Shown piece after piece: positions 43,649 to 53,071 of a stretch of DNA of 64,000 bases. The notes below the pieces were generated by a model. The model worked only from the letters and a program-made list of their open reading frames with translations. It had not been told where the DNA came from and did not search any database. Origin of the DNA: Ilyomonas sp964249755 (GTDB lineage Bacteria > Bacteroidota > Bacteroidia > Chitinophagales > Chitinophagaceae); NCBI GenBank assembly GCA_964249755.1, contig CAXUDB010000001.1, positions 868,001 to 932,000 of the forward strand, in the 5' to 3' direction. A program made the position numbers and the translations under genes. Position 1 is the first letter of the stretch; each line of letters starts with the position of its first letter.

Positions 43649-43816
43649 TCGAATTTCTCTCTAAAAAAATGAGTTTTCTCTCTAAAAAAGTCAGTATTTT
43701 CTCTAAAATTTCCAGTTTTTACTCTAAAATTTTGGGTTTCTTGTCTAAAAAAATAAGTTTTTACTCTAAAAATGCAGACTTTTTCTCTAAAAAAACGACT
43801 GTTTTGTTTAAAAATC
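43649..43816. repeat. Array C: eight imperfect 21-bp tandem units with phased A-tracts
   Basis: Eight units start at 43649 and every 21 bp to 43796. Columns 11-18 are CTCTAAAA in most copies; flanking columns vary (for example TCAGTATTTTCTCTAAAATT). Every unit carries an A-tract at the same phase, so intrinsic bending is likely. It lies between the 42694 stop and its terminator, in the 408-bp gap 43636-44043. The rest of the gap after the terminator shows nothing recognisable. Confidence 0.9.
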
Positions 43817-43848
43817 AGCCTGATTTCTACAACTAAATCAGGCTTTTA
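43817..43848 (+). terminator. Intrinsic terminator after array C
   Basis: Perfect 10-bp stem AGCCTGATTT (43817-43826) / AAATCAGGCT (43835-43844), 8-nt loop, followed by TTTAAT. It begins exactly at the end of the eighth 21-bp unit. Confidence 0.85.
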
Positions 43849-44043
43849 ATGCAAGTATTGGTATGAATGCAATACGATTTGATTCGGGTATCATAAAAAT
43901 TATATTAAAGGTTAGAAGAATGAACCAAGACATCCCGTAACATTGCTAACTAATTATATTGTAACCCTTTTAAAAACATTTTCATTATCAAGACTGCTAA
44001 CGTATTTGTTCTTAGTTTCTGTTTAGCGATCGCATCGCTTTTA

Positions 44044-44565
44044 ATGCTGGTGAATGGCTCTGTTATTATCGTTTCTACAGCCATCCGTTTCGTTCTATTT
44101 ATTATTTACCTGGCGTCGGTGATAAGTTGTTTTGTAACGGTGTCTGTTTATTCATTTCATCCGTTAACACAAAGTGTGAAGCTGTTTGCTATTCTGGCAT
44201 TTTTGGCATCTCCCCTTGTTTTTGCCTATGGTGTGTCGAATACTTTGGTGGGTTGTAGTACAGAACGCTTTGAATGTGTTTCGAAAGTACCCTACAAGGA
44301 CGGATTTATAGTGGCCTATCGAAAGTATGGCTTCGCTTTTACGAGCGACGCTGTTTTGGTAAGAAAAGAAATGCCCCTTTTGCCCGGAATGCTGTATGTA
44401 AAAGAGGTTTGGTTTGCGTATCCTTCCTATGAAGTAAGACTGGAAATGGATAGTACGCATCTATTGCGGATACTTGATCCTAATTCGGCGGAGAATTCAA
44501 ACAGATATTCTGGTTCTGCCTTGCAAAAAGACACGGCTTTGGCGATTATAGATTTGAATAAATAG
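44044..44565 (+). CDS. Membrane protein of unknown function
   Basis: 173 residues. Two hydrophobic helices (about 7-40 and 50-70) are followed by a soluble domain with VSKVPYKDGFIVAYRKYGFAF and MLYVKEVWFAYPSYEVRLEM, ending LDPNSAENSNRYSG. The topology is N-terminal membrane anchor plus a roughly 100-residue outer part. Base composition is AT-richer than the PULs. No family recognised; start codon ATG 44044 is the earliest Met. Confidence 0.6.
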   Translation: MLVNGSVIIVSTAIRFVLFIIYLASVISCFVTVSVYSFHPLTQSVKLFAILAFLASPLVFAYGVSNTLVGCSTERFECVSKVPYKDGFIVAYRKYGFAFTSDAVLVRKEMPLLPGMLYVKEVWFAYPSYEVRLEMDSTHLLRILDPNSAENSNRYSGSALQKDTALAIIDLNK

Positions 44566-44655
44566 CAACAACTGTGTTTTATGATTGCTATGGTAAGTTC
44601 TTTTATCTATTGATATTGAAAAAGCAAAGAAAAAACCAATTTTGGTATCCCTAGG

Positions 44656-44772
44656 ATGGCTATTGTGTTGGTAGGTTTTCTGCTTTTATTTTGTTTGTTT
44701 GTCGAAATTGCTGTTTTGAAGATTATGGAAAAGGATAATAATGATTTTGGCTTTGGTTGTAACAGCTGTTAA
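44656..44772 (+). CDS. Possible 38-residue single-helix membrane peptide
   Basis: ATG 44656 to TAA 44770-44772: MAIVLVGFLLLFCLFVEIAV then LKIMEKDNNDFGFGCNSC. One strongly hydrophobic helix and a polar tail with a terminal CNSC. It is in the 279-bp gap between two membrane-protein genes and may be translated, but no homology is claimed and chance cannot be excluded. Confidence 0.35.
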   Translation: MAIVLVGFLLLFCLFVEIAVLKIMEKDNNDFGFGCNSC

Positions 44773-44844
44773 TGTTTGAGAGAAAGGAAGAGTAAGGAGA
44801 AATGAACAAGAAGGAATCGTAAATTCTTAGTTTCTATCTGCGGA

Positions 44845-45372
44845 ATGGATGATAGTCTATTATCGCGAATAGTTTTGTTTATAAAGATGATTATGGAAGG
44901 TGAAAACGCGCCGTCTTTGCTGGAAGACCTGGTGCCCATGGCGAGAAGACGAAAGTTGTTGCCTGTCTGGATACGGGTTTTCTGCATTTTGTTTATGATT
45001 TCGGGCGTGGTTGGAGTGTTTTGTATTGTTGTGAGCGTGATTGGAATACCTGCGGAGCTTTCAGTGTATGGATTTGAGGGAGATAGTGCTTTTTCACCGG
45101 GTGGCGCGGTGGCGGTAGGCGTTTATTTGCTGAACGGAACGACGGCGTGGGCATTGTGGTTTGAAAAAGACTATGCGATAGACCTGGCAAAGGTGGGCGC
45201 GTTGGTGCAAATGGGGCTTTGTATGTTAGCGATGGTGGTTTTGCCGTATGTTTTATCTGATTTTCATGCAACTATCCGGCTGGAGCTGGCTGTTTTGATA
45301 CCTTATTTCATTAAACTGACGAAAATAGAGGGACGGTGGAAGGAAGGTGTGATTGGTAAACAAAAATTTTAA
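44845..45372 (+). CDS. Membrane protein of unknown function
   Basis: 175 residues with four hydrophobic helices (about 40-70, 88-104, 113-137 and 142-155) after a charged N-terminus (MDDSLLSRIVLFIKMIMEGE) and ending in basic GRWKEGVIGKQKF. No recognised family. The nearby AT-rich genes at 44044 and 44656 have similar character, suggesting a small block of accessory membrane proteins. Confidence 0.65.
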   Translation: MDDSLLSRIVLFIKMIMEGENAPSLLEDLVPMARRRKLLPVWIRVFCILFMISGVVGVFCIVVSVIGIPAELSVYGFEGDSAFSPGGAVAVGVYLLNGTTAWALWFEKDYAIDLAKVGALVQMGLCMLAMVVLPYVLSDFHATIRLELAVLIPYFIKLTKIEGRWKEGVIGKQKF

Positions 45373-45453
45373 AAGCTGGTAAGCAAAAAAGCCGGATGCA
45401 ACGGGGAAAGTAGGAGGCTTGTATAAAGAAAATTCGGGGTTTGTAACGGGTAT

Positions 45454-45493
45454 AAAAAAGCCGCAGTAAAACAAATGTTTACTGCGGCTTTTT
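45454..45493. terminator. Bidirectional terminator between 44845 gene and phosphorylase gene
   Basis: Stem AAAAAAGCCGCAGTAAA (45454-45470) pairs with TTTACTGCGGCTTTTT (45478-45493). It has A and T runs on both sides, so it can stop both converging transcripts. Confidence 0.9.
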
Positions 45494-45503
45494 AGTTTGG
45501 TAA

Positions 45504-47165
45504 TTATCCTTCGTGCTTATACATTAGCTCGTAATATTCGCTTGCCATGCGGTTACTGTCGAACTGGAAGCGCACATCGCGCATTCCATTCTTAATAATT
45601 TGCCGCCAGGTGTCTTTATCGTTGTAATACATGGGGAGAATCTGGTTTTCGAGCATGTCGTAAATGGTATCTAAATCGTATTTATCCTGCTCGATGGTGT
45701 TCATGTTCTCGTAATCGGCTTTTGGAACGACGAAACCATTGTGTCCCTGGTCTATAAACTCCGGAATCCAGCCATCGTCGGTAGAAAAATTCACGGCGCC
45801 GTTCATGGCAGCCGTCATTCCACTCGTTCCGCTCGCTTCGCGGGGCACGCGGGGGTTGTTTAGCCAGATGTCGGCGCCTTGTTTCAATCTTTTACTTAAA
45901 GAAAGCTCGTAACCGATGAGGATTGCAATGTTTTTATAGCTTTTGCTCAACTGAACGAGGCTGTTAAAGGTAGAAATGGCGGAATAATCTAACGGGTAAG
46001 GCTTTCCTGCCCAAATAATCTGTACGGGGCGCTCTGTATTTGCCATCAGTTTGGCAAAACGCTCGCGGTCCTGCGCCAGAAAGTCGGCTCTTTTATAGCC
46101 GGCAAAACGGCGCGCCCACACAATGGTAAGGACATTGGGGTCGAAGAGTTTTCCGGTCTGGTCGGCAACCACTTCAAAGGCACGTTTTTTCAGGTACATC
46201 TTGCGATCGTCGAAGCCGGCATCATCATGATCCTCGGAAAAGCGATACAATTGCTTGTCTGCCCAGTAACGGTAGTTCTGCGCATTGGTAATGGAGATGA
46301 TCGGGCAGATATTATCGTACTTGCTCCACATTTCGCGGGCTACTTCGCCGTGAAGTTTGGAAACACCGTTGGCAAGCCGGGCAAAACGGAGCGCAACAAG
46401 AGAATGATTGAACTGATCGTCGTACGTGCCGGTGACTTTACGAACTTCATCAACGGAAAGCCCGCAGAAATAGCTCATTTTATGGCAGAGATAGAGGTCG
46501 TGCTTCTCGTTGCCGGCCTCTTCGGGCGTATGCGTGGTGAAAACAAGGTGCTGCTTGAGGGTTTCGAGGCTTTTGAACTTATTTAATAGATAGAAAGCGG
46601 CCGAAAGACCGTGTGCTTCGTTTAAATGATAGACTTCGGGGTTAAAACCCAGTTCATCTACGAGCTTGGCACCGCCTACGCCGAGCAAAATAAACTGCGC
46701 GACCTTGGTGGCCACATTGGCATCGTATAAACGGTGACAGATGGTTTGGGAAACATAATCGTTTTCGGGTAAATCGGTGCTCAAAAAGAACATCGGTGCG
46801 CTGTTGAAGGTTTGCGGCGCGAGGTACCAGGCTTTTATCCAAACCGGCGTATCGTGAATCATGATCTGGTACTTGATTCCTGTGTCTTCAAGAAAGGAAT
46901 AAATCTTTTCCATCCAGGTAACCTGAAGCGTTTGGTCCTGATTGCGGGCCTGATCGTAATAACCATACTTCCAGAGAATGCCGATGCCGATTAAATTCTG
47001 CCGCAGCTCGTTGGCGCTGCGCATATGTGAACCGGCGAGGAAACCCAGACCGCCGCTATATATTTTGAGCGGCTGGTGAATGGCAAATTCCATGGAGAAA
47101 TAGGCCACTTTTTTAGTATAACGTTCGTCAACCGGATAAGGAACTTCAAACTTTCTAAAATTCAT
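45504..47165 (-). CDS. Alpha-glucan phosphorylase family (GT35-like) protein lacking the PLP lysine
   Basis: 553 residues, the short bacterial phosphorylase type. It shows FSMEFAIHQPLKIYSGGLGFLAG, EVYHLNEAHGLSA, VWARRFAGYKRADF and LNNPRVPREASGTSG. In phosphorylases the motif continues as GTS(G/N)MK with the Lys that binds pyridoxal phosphate; here it reads GTSGMTAAMNG, with Thr451 in that place. So classical PLP-dependent phosphorolysis is doubtful. The family may be a glucosyl transferase or a regulatory form in glycogen metabolism. It is transcribed alone between the bidirectional terminator and the galactan PUL. Confidence 0.85.
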   Translation of the reverse strand: MNFRKFEVPYPVDERYTKKVAYFSMEFAIHQPLKIYSGGLGFLAGSHMRSANELRQNLIGIGILWKYGYYDQARNQDQTLQVTWMEKIYSFLEDTGIKYQIMIHDTPVWIKAWYLAPQTFNSAPMFFLSTDLPENDYVSQTICHRLYDANVATKVAQFILLGVGGAKLVDELGFNPEVYHLNEAHGLSAAFYLLNKFKSLETLKQHLVFTTHTPEEAGNEKHDLYLCHKMSYFCGLSVDEVRKVTGTYDDQFNHSLVALRFARLANGVSKLHGEVAREMWSKYDNICPIISITNAQNYRYWADKQLYRFSEDHDDAGFDDRKMYLKKRAFEVVADQTGKLFDPNVLTIVWARRFAGYKRADFLAQDRERFAKLMANTERPVQIIWAGKPYPLDYSAISTFNSLVQLSKSYKNIAILIGYELSLSKRLKQGADIWLNNPRVPREASGTSGMTAAMNGAVNFSTDDGWIPEFIDQGHNGFVVPKADYENMNTIEQDKYDLDTIYDMLENQILPMYYNDKDTWRQIIKNGMRDVRFQFDSNRMASEYYELMYKHEG

Positions 47166-47243
47166 ACTTCTGTTTTTGGTGTATCAGAAAAACGGGTGCG
47201 CAAGATAGTGAAATGTATTTCTCACGCATTTAAATTTACTATC

Positions 47244-47423
47244 ATGAAATTGAGGCAGTTGGCTTTCCTTGTGGTGGAAAGGACGGTTTTGCTTCTTTTA
47301 CTGATTGAAACAAAAGAGAAGCTCGCTTTTGCTGAAAAAGAAATGTTTGCCATGTTTGGTGCAGCTATCCTGCCGGTTGTTTTGCCCGTACAAAAGAAAA
47401 AAATATTTTTGAAGTTTGTGTAA
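47244..47423 (+). CDS. Possible 59-residue peptide upstream of susC
   Basis: ATG 47244 to TAA 47421-47423: MKLRQLAFLVVERTVLLLLL, a hydrophobic stretch, then IETKEKLAFAEKEMF and a basic end. It occupies the 446-bp gap 47166-47611 before susC, and its stop lies inside the candidate operator. It may be chance; the reverse strand is also open. No homology is claimed. The rest of the gap holds only AT-rich sequence. Confidence 0.2.
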   Translation: MKLRQLAFLVVERTVLLLLLIETKEKLAFAEKEMFAMFGAAILPVVLPVQKKKIFLKFV

Positions 47424-47431
47424 ATAGTACA
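47419..47431. promoter_or_regulatory. Candidate AraR operator TGTA-N5-TACA upstream of galactan susC
   Basis: GTGTA-AATAG-TACAC (47418-47432) is a perfect 5+5 dyad with a 5-bp centre, the same half-sites and similar spacer as upstream of araB (12543). It lies about 180 bp before the susC ATG. Confidence 0.5.
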
Positions 47432-47611
47432 CATTTGCAAAAGTATTTAGATTGATTGCTGTTATAGAGGACTGGTTGTACACGAAAACTTGCTGTTTTC
47501 TTTTCGTTTTTGATACCTGCTTGACCATTTCACGGGAAAAGACCTTTCTGTTGAAACCATGACTCCGTTACTGCATCACCGCTTGTATTTTCTATTAAAC
47601 TATACACATTT

Positions 47612-50599
47612 ATGAATTGTAAACGGCTACTTATTGCGTTTGTAGTGGGGTTGGCATGTTGTATTGCTATGCCTGTCCTCGCGCAGGAAAGAACAGTATC
47701 GGGCACCGTCTCTGATACGCTGGGGCAGCCATTGCCAGGCGTTACTGTTTTGGTAACAGGTACCAATTTGGGTACGCAAACCAATGCTACGGGCAGCTTT
47801 AGCTTAAGAGTGCCTTCTTCCGCCAAAGCGCTGTCCTTTTCTTCAATAGGGTATGCAACGCAGAACGTTGCTATTACAGATGCGGCAATAAGTATTATTC
47901 TGGCACCTATTAATGCATCGTTAACCGATGTGGTGGTTGTAGCGTACGGAACCCGCCGCAAAAGCGATTTGACCGGCGCCATCACTTCCATTTCGGAAAA
48001 AGATTTTCAAAAAGGAAATATCGTTTCGTCTGACCAGCTGTTGGTAGGTAAAGTAGCCGGCTTGCAGGTAACCTCGGGCGGCGGCTCACCGGGCAGCGGC
48101 AGCAAAATCAGAATCCGCGGCGGCGCTTCGCTGAATGCCAGCAACGACCCGTTGATTGTGATTGATGGTGTTCCTATTGATAACGGTGGTATCTCGGGCT
48201 CTTCTAATTTTTTAAATACAATTGACCCAAATGATATTGAATCTATATCCGTATTAAAAGATGCATCGGCTACGGCGCAATATGGTTCTCGCGCTTCTAA
48301 CGGAGTGTTGATTATTACGACGAAAAAAGGTGTTCCGGGCAAGGTAAAGTTCAACTTCAACACACAGGAATCGCTGAGCAAAGTATCGAAGCTTGTTCCG
48401 GTTCTAAATGCCAACGAAATCAGGCAGATTGTAACTCAGTATGCTGATTCTACCGGGAATAATACTTATAGCAATTTATTAGGAACCGCCAACACGGACT
48501 GGCAGGATTTAATTTACCAGACCGCTTTTGGAACTGATAATAACCTGAGTGCAAGCGGATCTGTTTTTGGTAAAAAACTGCCGTTCCGTATCTCGGGCGG
48601 TTACAGCAACCAGCAAGGGGTTTTAAAAACAGATCGTTTTCAGCGTGTTTCTACGTCTATCAATCTGTCGCCCAAATTTTTAGACAACCATTTGCAGGTA
48701 AACCTGAATGTAAAGTACAGCCATACACATAACAATTTTGCCAACCAGAGTGCCGTAGGTTCAGCCGTGTCTTTCGACCCGACCCAAGCTCCTTACGCAT
48801 CTAATAAATACGGCGGTTATTTTGAATGGCTGCAGGCAAACGGGAATGTAATTGGCACCAATGGAGCCGCTGCTGCACCAAATCCTTTAGGTCTGTTATA
48901 TATCAATGATGATGTGTCGGATGTGGATAGAATGATCGGTAACGTGCAATTGGATTACAAGGTTCATTTTCTGCCCGATTTGCATGTGCTGGTAAATATT
49001 GGTTACGACAGGGCTTGGGGTCAGGGTCATCATAATATTGATTCTTCTTCATCTATTGCAAAATACAAAGGCGGCATTTTCACCGGCTATAGCCAGGGGA
49101 AAACCAATTTACTGGCAGATGTGTCTCTGCTGTATGCAAAAGAGCTTTCAAAACGCACGAAGTTCGATGTACTGGTGCTGCATAGCTACCAGGACTTTTT
49201 TACCAATGTGTATAATGTAGGCTCTTACAGTCAGGCGGGTGTATTAGATCCTACCTCAATAACAACACCTTACCCAACCGACAAACCGGAATACAGGTTA
49301 GAATCGTATTTGGGAAGAGTGAATTTCACGCTTGCCGATAATTATCTTTTAACAGCCTCTGTTCGCCGCGATGCCAGCTCTAAGTTTTCATCCGATACCA
49401 GAGTGGGTTACTTTCCGGCAGGTGCCTTGGCGTGGAAGCTGAAAAATCAATTTTTCAGAAGTACTAATGCATTAAGTGAGCTGAAACTGCGGCTGGGGTT
49501 AGGAACCACCGGACAACAGGATGGCATCAACTACTATGCGTACCAGTCAGTTTATTACGGCAGTAATTCAACAGCAGAATATCAGTTTGGCAATACTTAT
49601 TATCCGTTTTATCGCCCTTCTGCCTACGACAAAAACATCAAATGGGAAACAACTACTACAGCTAATATTGGTTTAGATTATGGCTTTGTAAATAATAGAA
49701 TCAATGGTAGTATTGACTTTTACCAAAAGAATACAAAAGACTTACTGAGCATAGTGCCCACTGCACCAGGCGCCAACTTTGACATTGCACTGCTCACTAA
49801 CGTGGGTAAACTTACCAATAAAGGGTTTGAATTTACCTTGAATACTACACCTGTACAAAGCAAGAACTTAACCTGGAGTTTGAATTTTAATATAAGCTAT
49901 AACAAAACAAAGATCACTAAGTTGCTTATCAATCCAGATCCTAGTTTTAAAGGTATTGATGTTGGTGTTATCTCTGGCGGTACCGGAAATGCACTTGAGA
50001 AGTTTGCTGTTGGCTATGCACCCTATGTTATGTACGTTTATCAACAAGTATATGATTCCAAAACCGGAAAGCCAATTGAAGGATTGTATTCCGATTTGAA
50101 TAGGGATGGACAGGTTACTGATGCTGACCGCTACTATTACAAAAAGCCTGCACCGGATGTGTTGTCCGGCATCAGCTCTCAGGTAAGCTACAAACAATTT
50201 ACACTGGGCGTAGCCGGCCATGCTTCTTTTGGTAATTATGTGTATAACAACTTTTTCTCGAATAGCGGTGTGCTGCGGGCTGTTCAGAATCCACTGAGCT
50301 ATATTCAGAATGTTTCCACTGATTACCTCAGAACCGGTTTTTCCAACAACCAGTATCTGTCGGATTATTACGTTGAGAATGGTTCTTTCTTCCGGCTGGA
50401 TAATATCAACATCGGATATAATTTTGGTAAGGTGTTTAATAATAGCACTACGCTTGCGGCTACCGCCAACGTGCAGAATGTATTCCTGATTACGAAATAC
50501 AGAGGCTTAGATCCGGAGATATCTAACGATCAGGGTATTGATAATAATATCTATCCACGTCCTCGTATTTATTCGGTGGGAGTAAACCTGAATTTCTAA
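47612..50599 (+). CDS. SusC/RagA TonB-dependent receptor of a galactan PUL
   Basis: 995 residues. Signal peptide about 1-25 (AMPVLAQ), a carboxypeptidase-regulatory-like domain (about 30-108; RTVSGTVSDTLGQPLPGVTV), plug domain (about 112-230; DQLLVGKVAGLQVTSGGG, IRIRGGASLNASNDPLIVID, VLKDASATAQYGSRASNGVL) and a long beta-barrel ending in Phe. It imports oligosaccharides across the outer membrane using TonB energy. It is followed 9 bp later by susD, then SusE/F-like genes and GH53/GH2 enzymes, so the ligand is probably beta-1,4-galactan. No sigma or ECF signalling domain is attached. Confidence 0.97.
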   Translation: MNCKRLLIAFVVGLACCIAMPVLAQERTVSGTVSDTLGQPLPGVTVLVTGTNLGTQTNATGSFSLRVPSSAKALSFSSIGYATQNVAITDAAISIILAPINASLTDVVVVAYGTRRKSDLTGAITSISEKDFQKGNIVSSDQLLVGKVAGLQVTSGGGSPGSGSKIRIRGGASLNASNDPLIVIDGVPIDNGGISGSSNFLNTIDPNDIESISVLKDASATAQYGSRASNGVLIITTKKGVPGKVKFNFNTQESLSKVSKLVPVLNANEIRQIVTQYADSTGNNTYSNLLGTANTDWQDLIYQTAFGTDNNLSASGSVFGKKLPFRISGGYSNQQGVLKTDRFQRVSTSINLSPKFLDNHLQVNLNVKYSHTHNNFANQSAVGSAVSFDPTQAPYASNKYGGYFEWLQANGNVIGTNGAAAAPNPLGLLYINDDVSDVDRMIGNVQLDYKVHFLPDLHVLVNIGYDRAWGQGHHNIDSSSSIAKYKGGIFTGYSQGKTNLLADVSLLYAKELSKRTKFDVLVLHSYQDFFTNVYNVGSYSQAGVLDPTSITTPYPTDKPEYRLESYLGRVNFTLADNYLLTASVRRDASSKFSSDTRVGYFPAGALAWKLKNQFFRSTNALSELKLRLGLGTTGQQDGINYYAYQSVYYGSNSTAEYQFGNTYYPFYRPSAYDKNIKWETTTTANIGLDYGFVNNRINGSIDFYQKNTKDLLSIVPTAPGANFDIALLTNVGKLTNKGFEFTLNTTPVQSKNLTWSLNFNISYNKTKITKLLINPDPSFKGIDVGVISGGTGNALEKFAVGYAPYVMYVYQQVYDSKTGKPIEGLYSDLNRDGQVTDADRYYYKKPAPDVLSGISSQVSYKQFTLGVAGHASFGNYVYNNFFSNSGVLRAVQNPLSYIQNVSTDYLRTGFSNNQYLSDYYVENGSFFRLDNINIGYNFGKVFNNSTTLAATANVQNVFLITKYRGLDPEISNDQGIDNNIYPRPRIYSVGVNLNF

Positions 50600-50607
50600 T
50601 CCGGAAA

Positions 50608-52209
50608 ATGAAATCGAATATGAAAAATAAAATTTGGATTCCCGCTTTACTGATACTCATTATCGCGGGCTCGTGCGCAAAAAAATTAGACCTGGCGCCG
50701 GTAAATGCCGCCACACCGGCAACCGTCTATTCATCGGCAGATGGCTACCTGTCTGTATTGGCGAAGATTTATGGCACCTTGGCCATTACCGGTAACCAGG
50801 GACCGGCAGGCAGTCCCGACATTGGCGGCGGGCTGGATGAAGGTTCGCAGGTGGCATTCATCCGCGGCTTCTTCAATTGTGAAGAACTGCCAACTGATGA
50901 AGCCATCGTTGCCTGGAATGATCAGACCATTCATGACTTTCATGACCTGAAGTGGACAAGTGCCGATCCTTTTCTGCGAGGTATGTATGCCAGACCCATT
51001 TATAATATTACGCTGATAAACGAATACCTGCGCCAGGCAACGGATGATCAGCTATCGGCTAATGGCATCACTGGAAGTGATGCAGATAACATTAAAAAAT
51101 CAGCCGCTGAAGTAAGGTTTTTGCGGGCTTACAATTATTGGGTGATGCTCGATTTGTTTGGTAAATCTACCTTTATTACGGAAGAAGACCAGATAGGAAC
51201 GGCATTGCCAAAAGAAATCAGCCGCGATAGTTTGTTTACTTACATCGAAAGCGAACTGCTGGCAATTCAGAATGATTTGGCGCCTGCTAAGACCGCTGTG
51301 TATGGACGTGTTGACCAGTCGGCTGACTGGGCTTTACTCGCGAGATTATACCTAAATGCAGAAGTATACTCTGGTACTGCACATTATACCGATGCGCTGA
51401 CGTATGCTTCCAAGGTGATTAATGCAGGTTACACTTTGCACGCTTCTTATCCTGAGCTGTTTATGGCAGATAATGATAAGTGTACTGACGAAATTATCTG
51501 GGCAATCAACTGCGATGGCTTGCACACGCAGGCCTATGGAAATACAACATTTATTGTACATGCTGCCAGTGGCGATGATCACGACCAGTATGGCGTAGCC
51601 GGTGGCTGGAATGGTTATCGCGCCACGGCGGGGCTGGCTAACCTGTTTCCCGATTTATCTGGCAATACCGATAAGCGGGCTTTGTTCAATACCGACAAGT
51701 ATGGAACAAGCGCATCACAGATTTCCATCCCGGATGTAACTAATTTCAGCAACGGGCTGCATGTGAAGAAGTTCATCAATATACGGTCAGACGGACAAGC
51801 CACTTCAGATCCGACGAATACATATGCTGATATTGATTTCCCGGTATTCCGTCTGCCAGAAATGCACCTGATTTATATTGAAGCCTTTTTACGCGGCGGC
51901 GGCGGTGATGCCAACACGGCATTAACGTATATGAATGCCATTCGGTCCAGATCCAATGCAGCCCCCTTGTCTTCTACTGATCTTACACTTCAGGCTGTAC
52001 TTAATGAGCGGGGGCGTGAATTGTATTGGGAAGGCCATCGTAGAACAGATTTGATTCGCTATGGTCAGTTGACTACGAACGCTTACTTGTGGCCTTGGAA
52101 AGGTGGTGTTTCATCCGGTACTGCTGTTGATAGTAAGTATAATATTTTTCCAATTCCAAATGCAAATATTACTGCCAACATTAACCTCACGCAGAACACA
52201 GGCTATTAA
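50608..52209 (+). CDS. SusD/RagB outer-membrane galactan-binding lipoprotein
   Basis: 533 residues; the signal has lipobox AGSC (Cys23, ILIIAGSCAKKLDLAP). The SusD fold shows VRFLRAYNYWVMLDLFG, ADWALLARLYLNAEVY, RLPEMHLIYIEAFLRGGG, MNAIRSRSNAAPL and the C-terminal NERGRELYWEGHRRTDLIRYG. It caps the SusC channel and binds the polysaccharide. 9 bp from susC and 9 bp before the SusE-like gene, so one transcript. Confidence 0.96.
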   Translation: MKSNMKNKIWIPALLILIIAGSCAKKLDLAPVNAATPATVYSSADGYLSVLAKIYGTLAITGNQGPAGSPDIGGGLDEGSQVAFIRGFFNCEELPTDEAIVAWNDQTIHDFHDLKWTSADPFLRGMYARPIYNITLINEYLRQATDDQLSANGITGSDADNIKKSAAEVRFLRAYNYWVMLDLFGKSTFITEEDQIGTALPKEISRDSLFTYIESELLAIQNDLAPAKTAVYGRVDQSADWALLARLYLNAEVYSGTAHYTDALTYASKVINAGYTLHASYPELFMADNDKCTDEIIWAINCDGLHTQAYGNTTFIVHAASGDDHDQYGVAGGWNGYRATAGLANLFPDLSGNTDKRALFNTDKYGTSASQISIPDVTNFSNGLHVKKFINIRSDGQATSDPTNTYADIDFPVFRLPEMHLIYIEAFLRGGGGDANTALTYMNAIRSRSNAAPLSSTDLTLQAVLNERGRELYWEGHRRTDLIRYGQLTTNAYLWPWKGGVSSGTAVDSKYNIFPIPNANITANINLTQNTGY

Positions 52210-52218
52210 TTAAAAATA

Positions 52219-53061
52219 ATGATGACAATGAAAACGATCTATAAAATCAATATGATTTTCCTTTTTGCGGCAATCATTATGAATGGCTGTAAAAAAGATG
52301 AGAACAAAGTTTTTCTGCAGACGAGCACGCCGCCTGTCATAACAACACAGATGGGCGCTGAAGTCACCTATGCAAATGCTGCTTTACCAGCGCTCACTTT
52401 GTCGTGGACCAACCCGGATTATATGTTTAATACAGGTGTCAGTTCGTTGGATGTTAGCTACAAAATTGAAATAGATACAGCAACCGATTTTTCGAATCCA
52501 GCAAAGGCGACGATTGCGGTGAGCAAAGACTTAAGCCACACCTTACTTGTGTCGGAATTAAACGATGTTATGCTGAACACTTTGCAACTGAAAGCAGGTG
52601 TTTCGCATACTTTGCAAATGCGTGTTATTGCCTCTTTGATTAATAACGCAGGCCCTGTAATTTCTAACACCGTTCAGCTTGTTACTACACCGTATGCCAT
52701 TCCTCCGAAAGTAACGCCACCTTCAACCGGCACACTCTATATTACCGGAGCTGCTACGCCTGGTAACTGGCAGTGCGGTTGCGGCGAAGCGGAACTAACC
52801 TCCCAGAAGTTCACACAGCAAAGTGAAACTTTGTATGTACTGCCAAGCATTCAGCTAACGGGTGGACAGTCCTATACATTCATTCCGGTGTACGGAAGCT
52901 GGAGTGTTAAATACAGTATTAAAATAAAGAACGATCCGGACGAAGTGAATGGTGGTCCGTTCCAGGTGGGCGGTGAAGATATTCTTGCTCCTGCTGCAAC
53001 GGGGAACTATAAAATTGAAGTGGACTTTCAGCGTGGCATCTTTACCGTAACCAAATTATAA
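52219..53061 (+). CDS. SusE-like surface glycan-binding lipoprotein
   Basis: 280 residues with lipobox MNGC (Cys24). The N-terminal part (about 35-165) is a SusE-type domain (ALTLSWTNPDYMFNTGVSSL). The C-terminal module (about 173-280; LYITGAATPGNWQCGCGEAE, YTFIPVYGSWSVKYSI, VDFQRGIFTVTKL) matches the modules repeated twice in the following protein, so it is a starch-binding-like carbohydrate module. Here one is present. It sits 10 bp before the SusF-like gene. Confidence 0.85.
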   Translation: MMTMKTIYKINMIFLFAAIIMNGCKKDENKVFLQTSTPPVITTQMGAEVTYANAALPALTLSWTNPDYMFNTGVSSLDVSYKIEIDTATDFSNPAKATIAVSKDLSHTLLVSELNDVMLNTLQLKAGVSHTLQMRVIASLINNAGPVISNTVQLVTTPYAIPPKVTPPSTGTLYITGAATPGNWQCGCGEAELTSQKFTQQSETLYVLPSIQLTGGQSYTFIPVYGSWSVKYSIKIKNDPDEVNGGPFQVGGEDILAPAATGNYKIEVDFQRGIFTVTKL

Positions 53062-53071
53062 ATAGCATACC

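Noticed and set aside
49404..49416. GGGTTACTTTC as another sigma-40280 promoter
   Set aside because: Lies in the middle of susC coding sequence, differs at the end of the box and lacks the -10-like partner.
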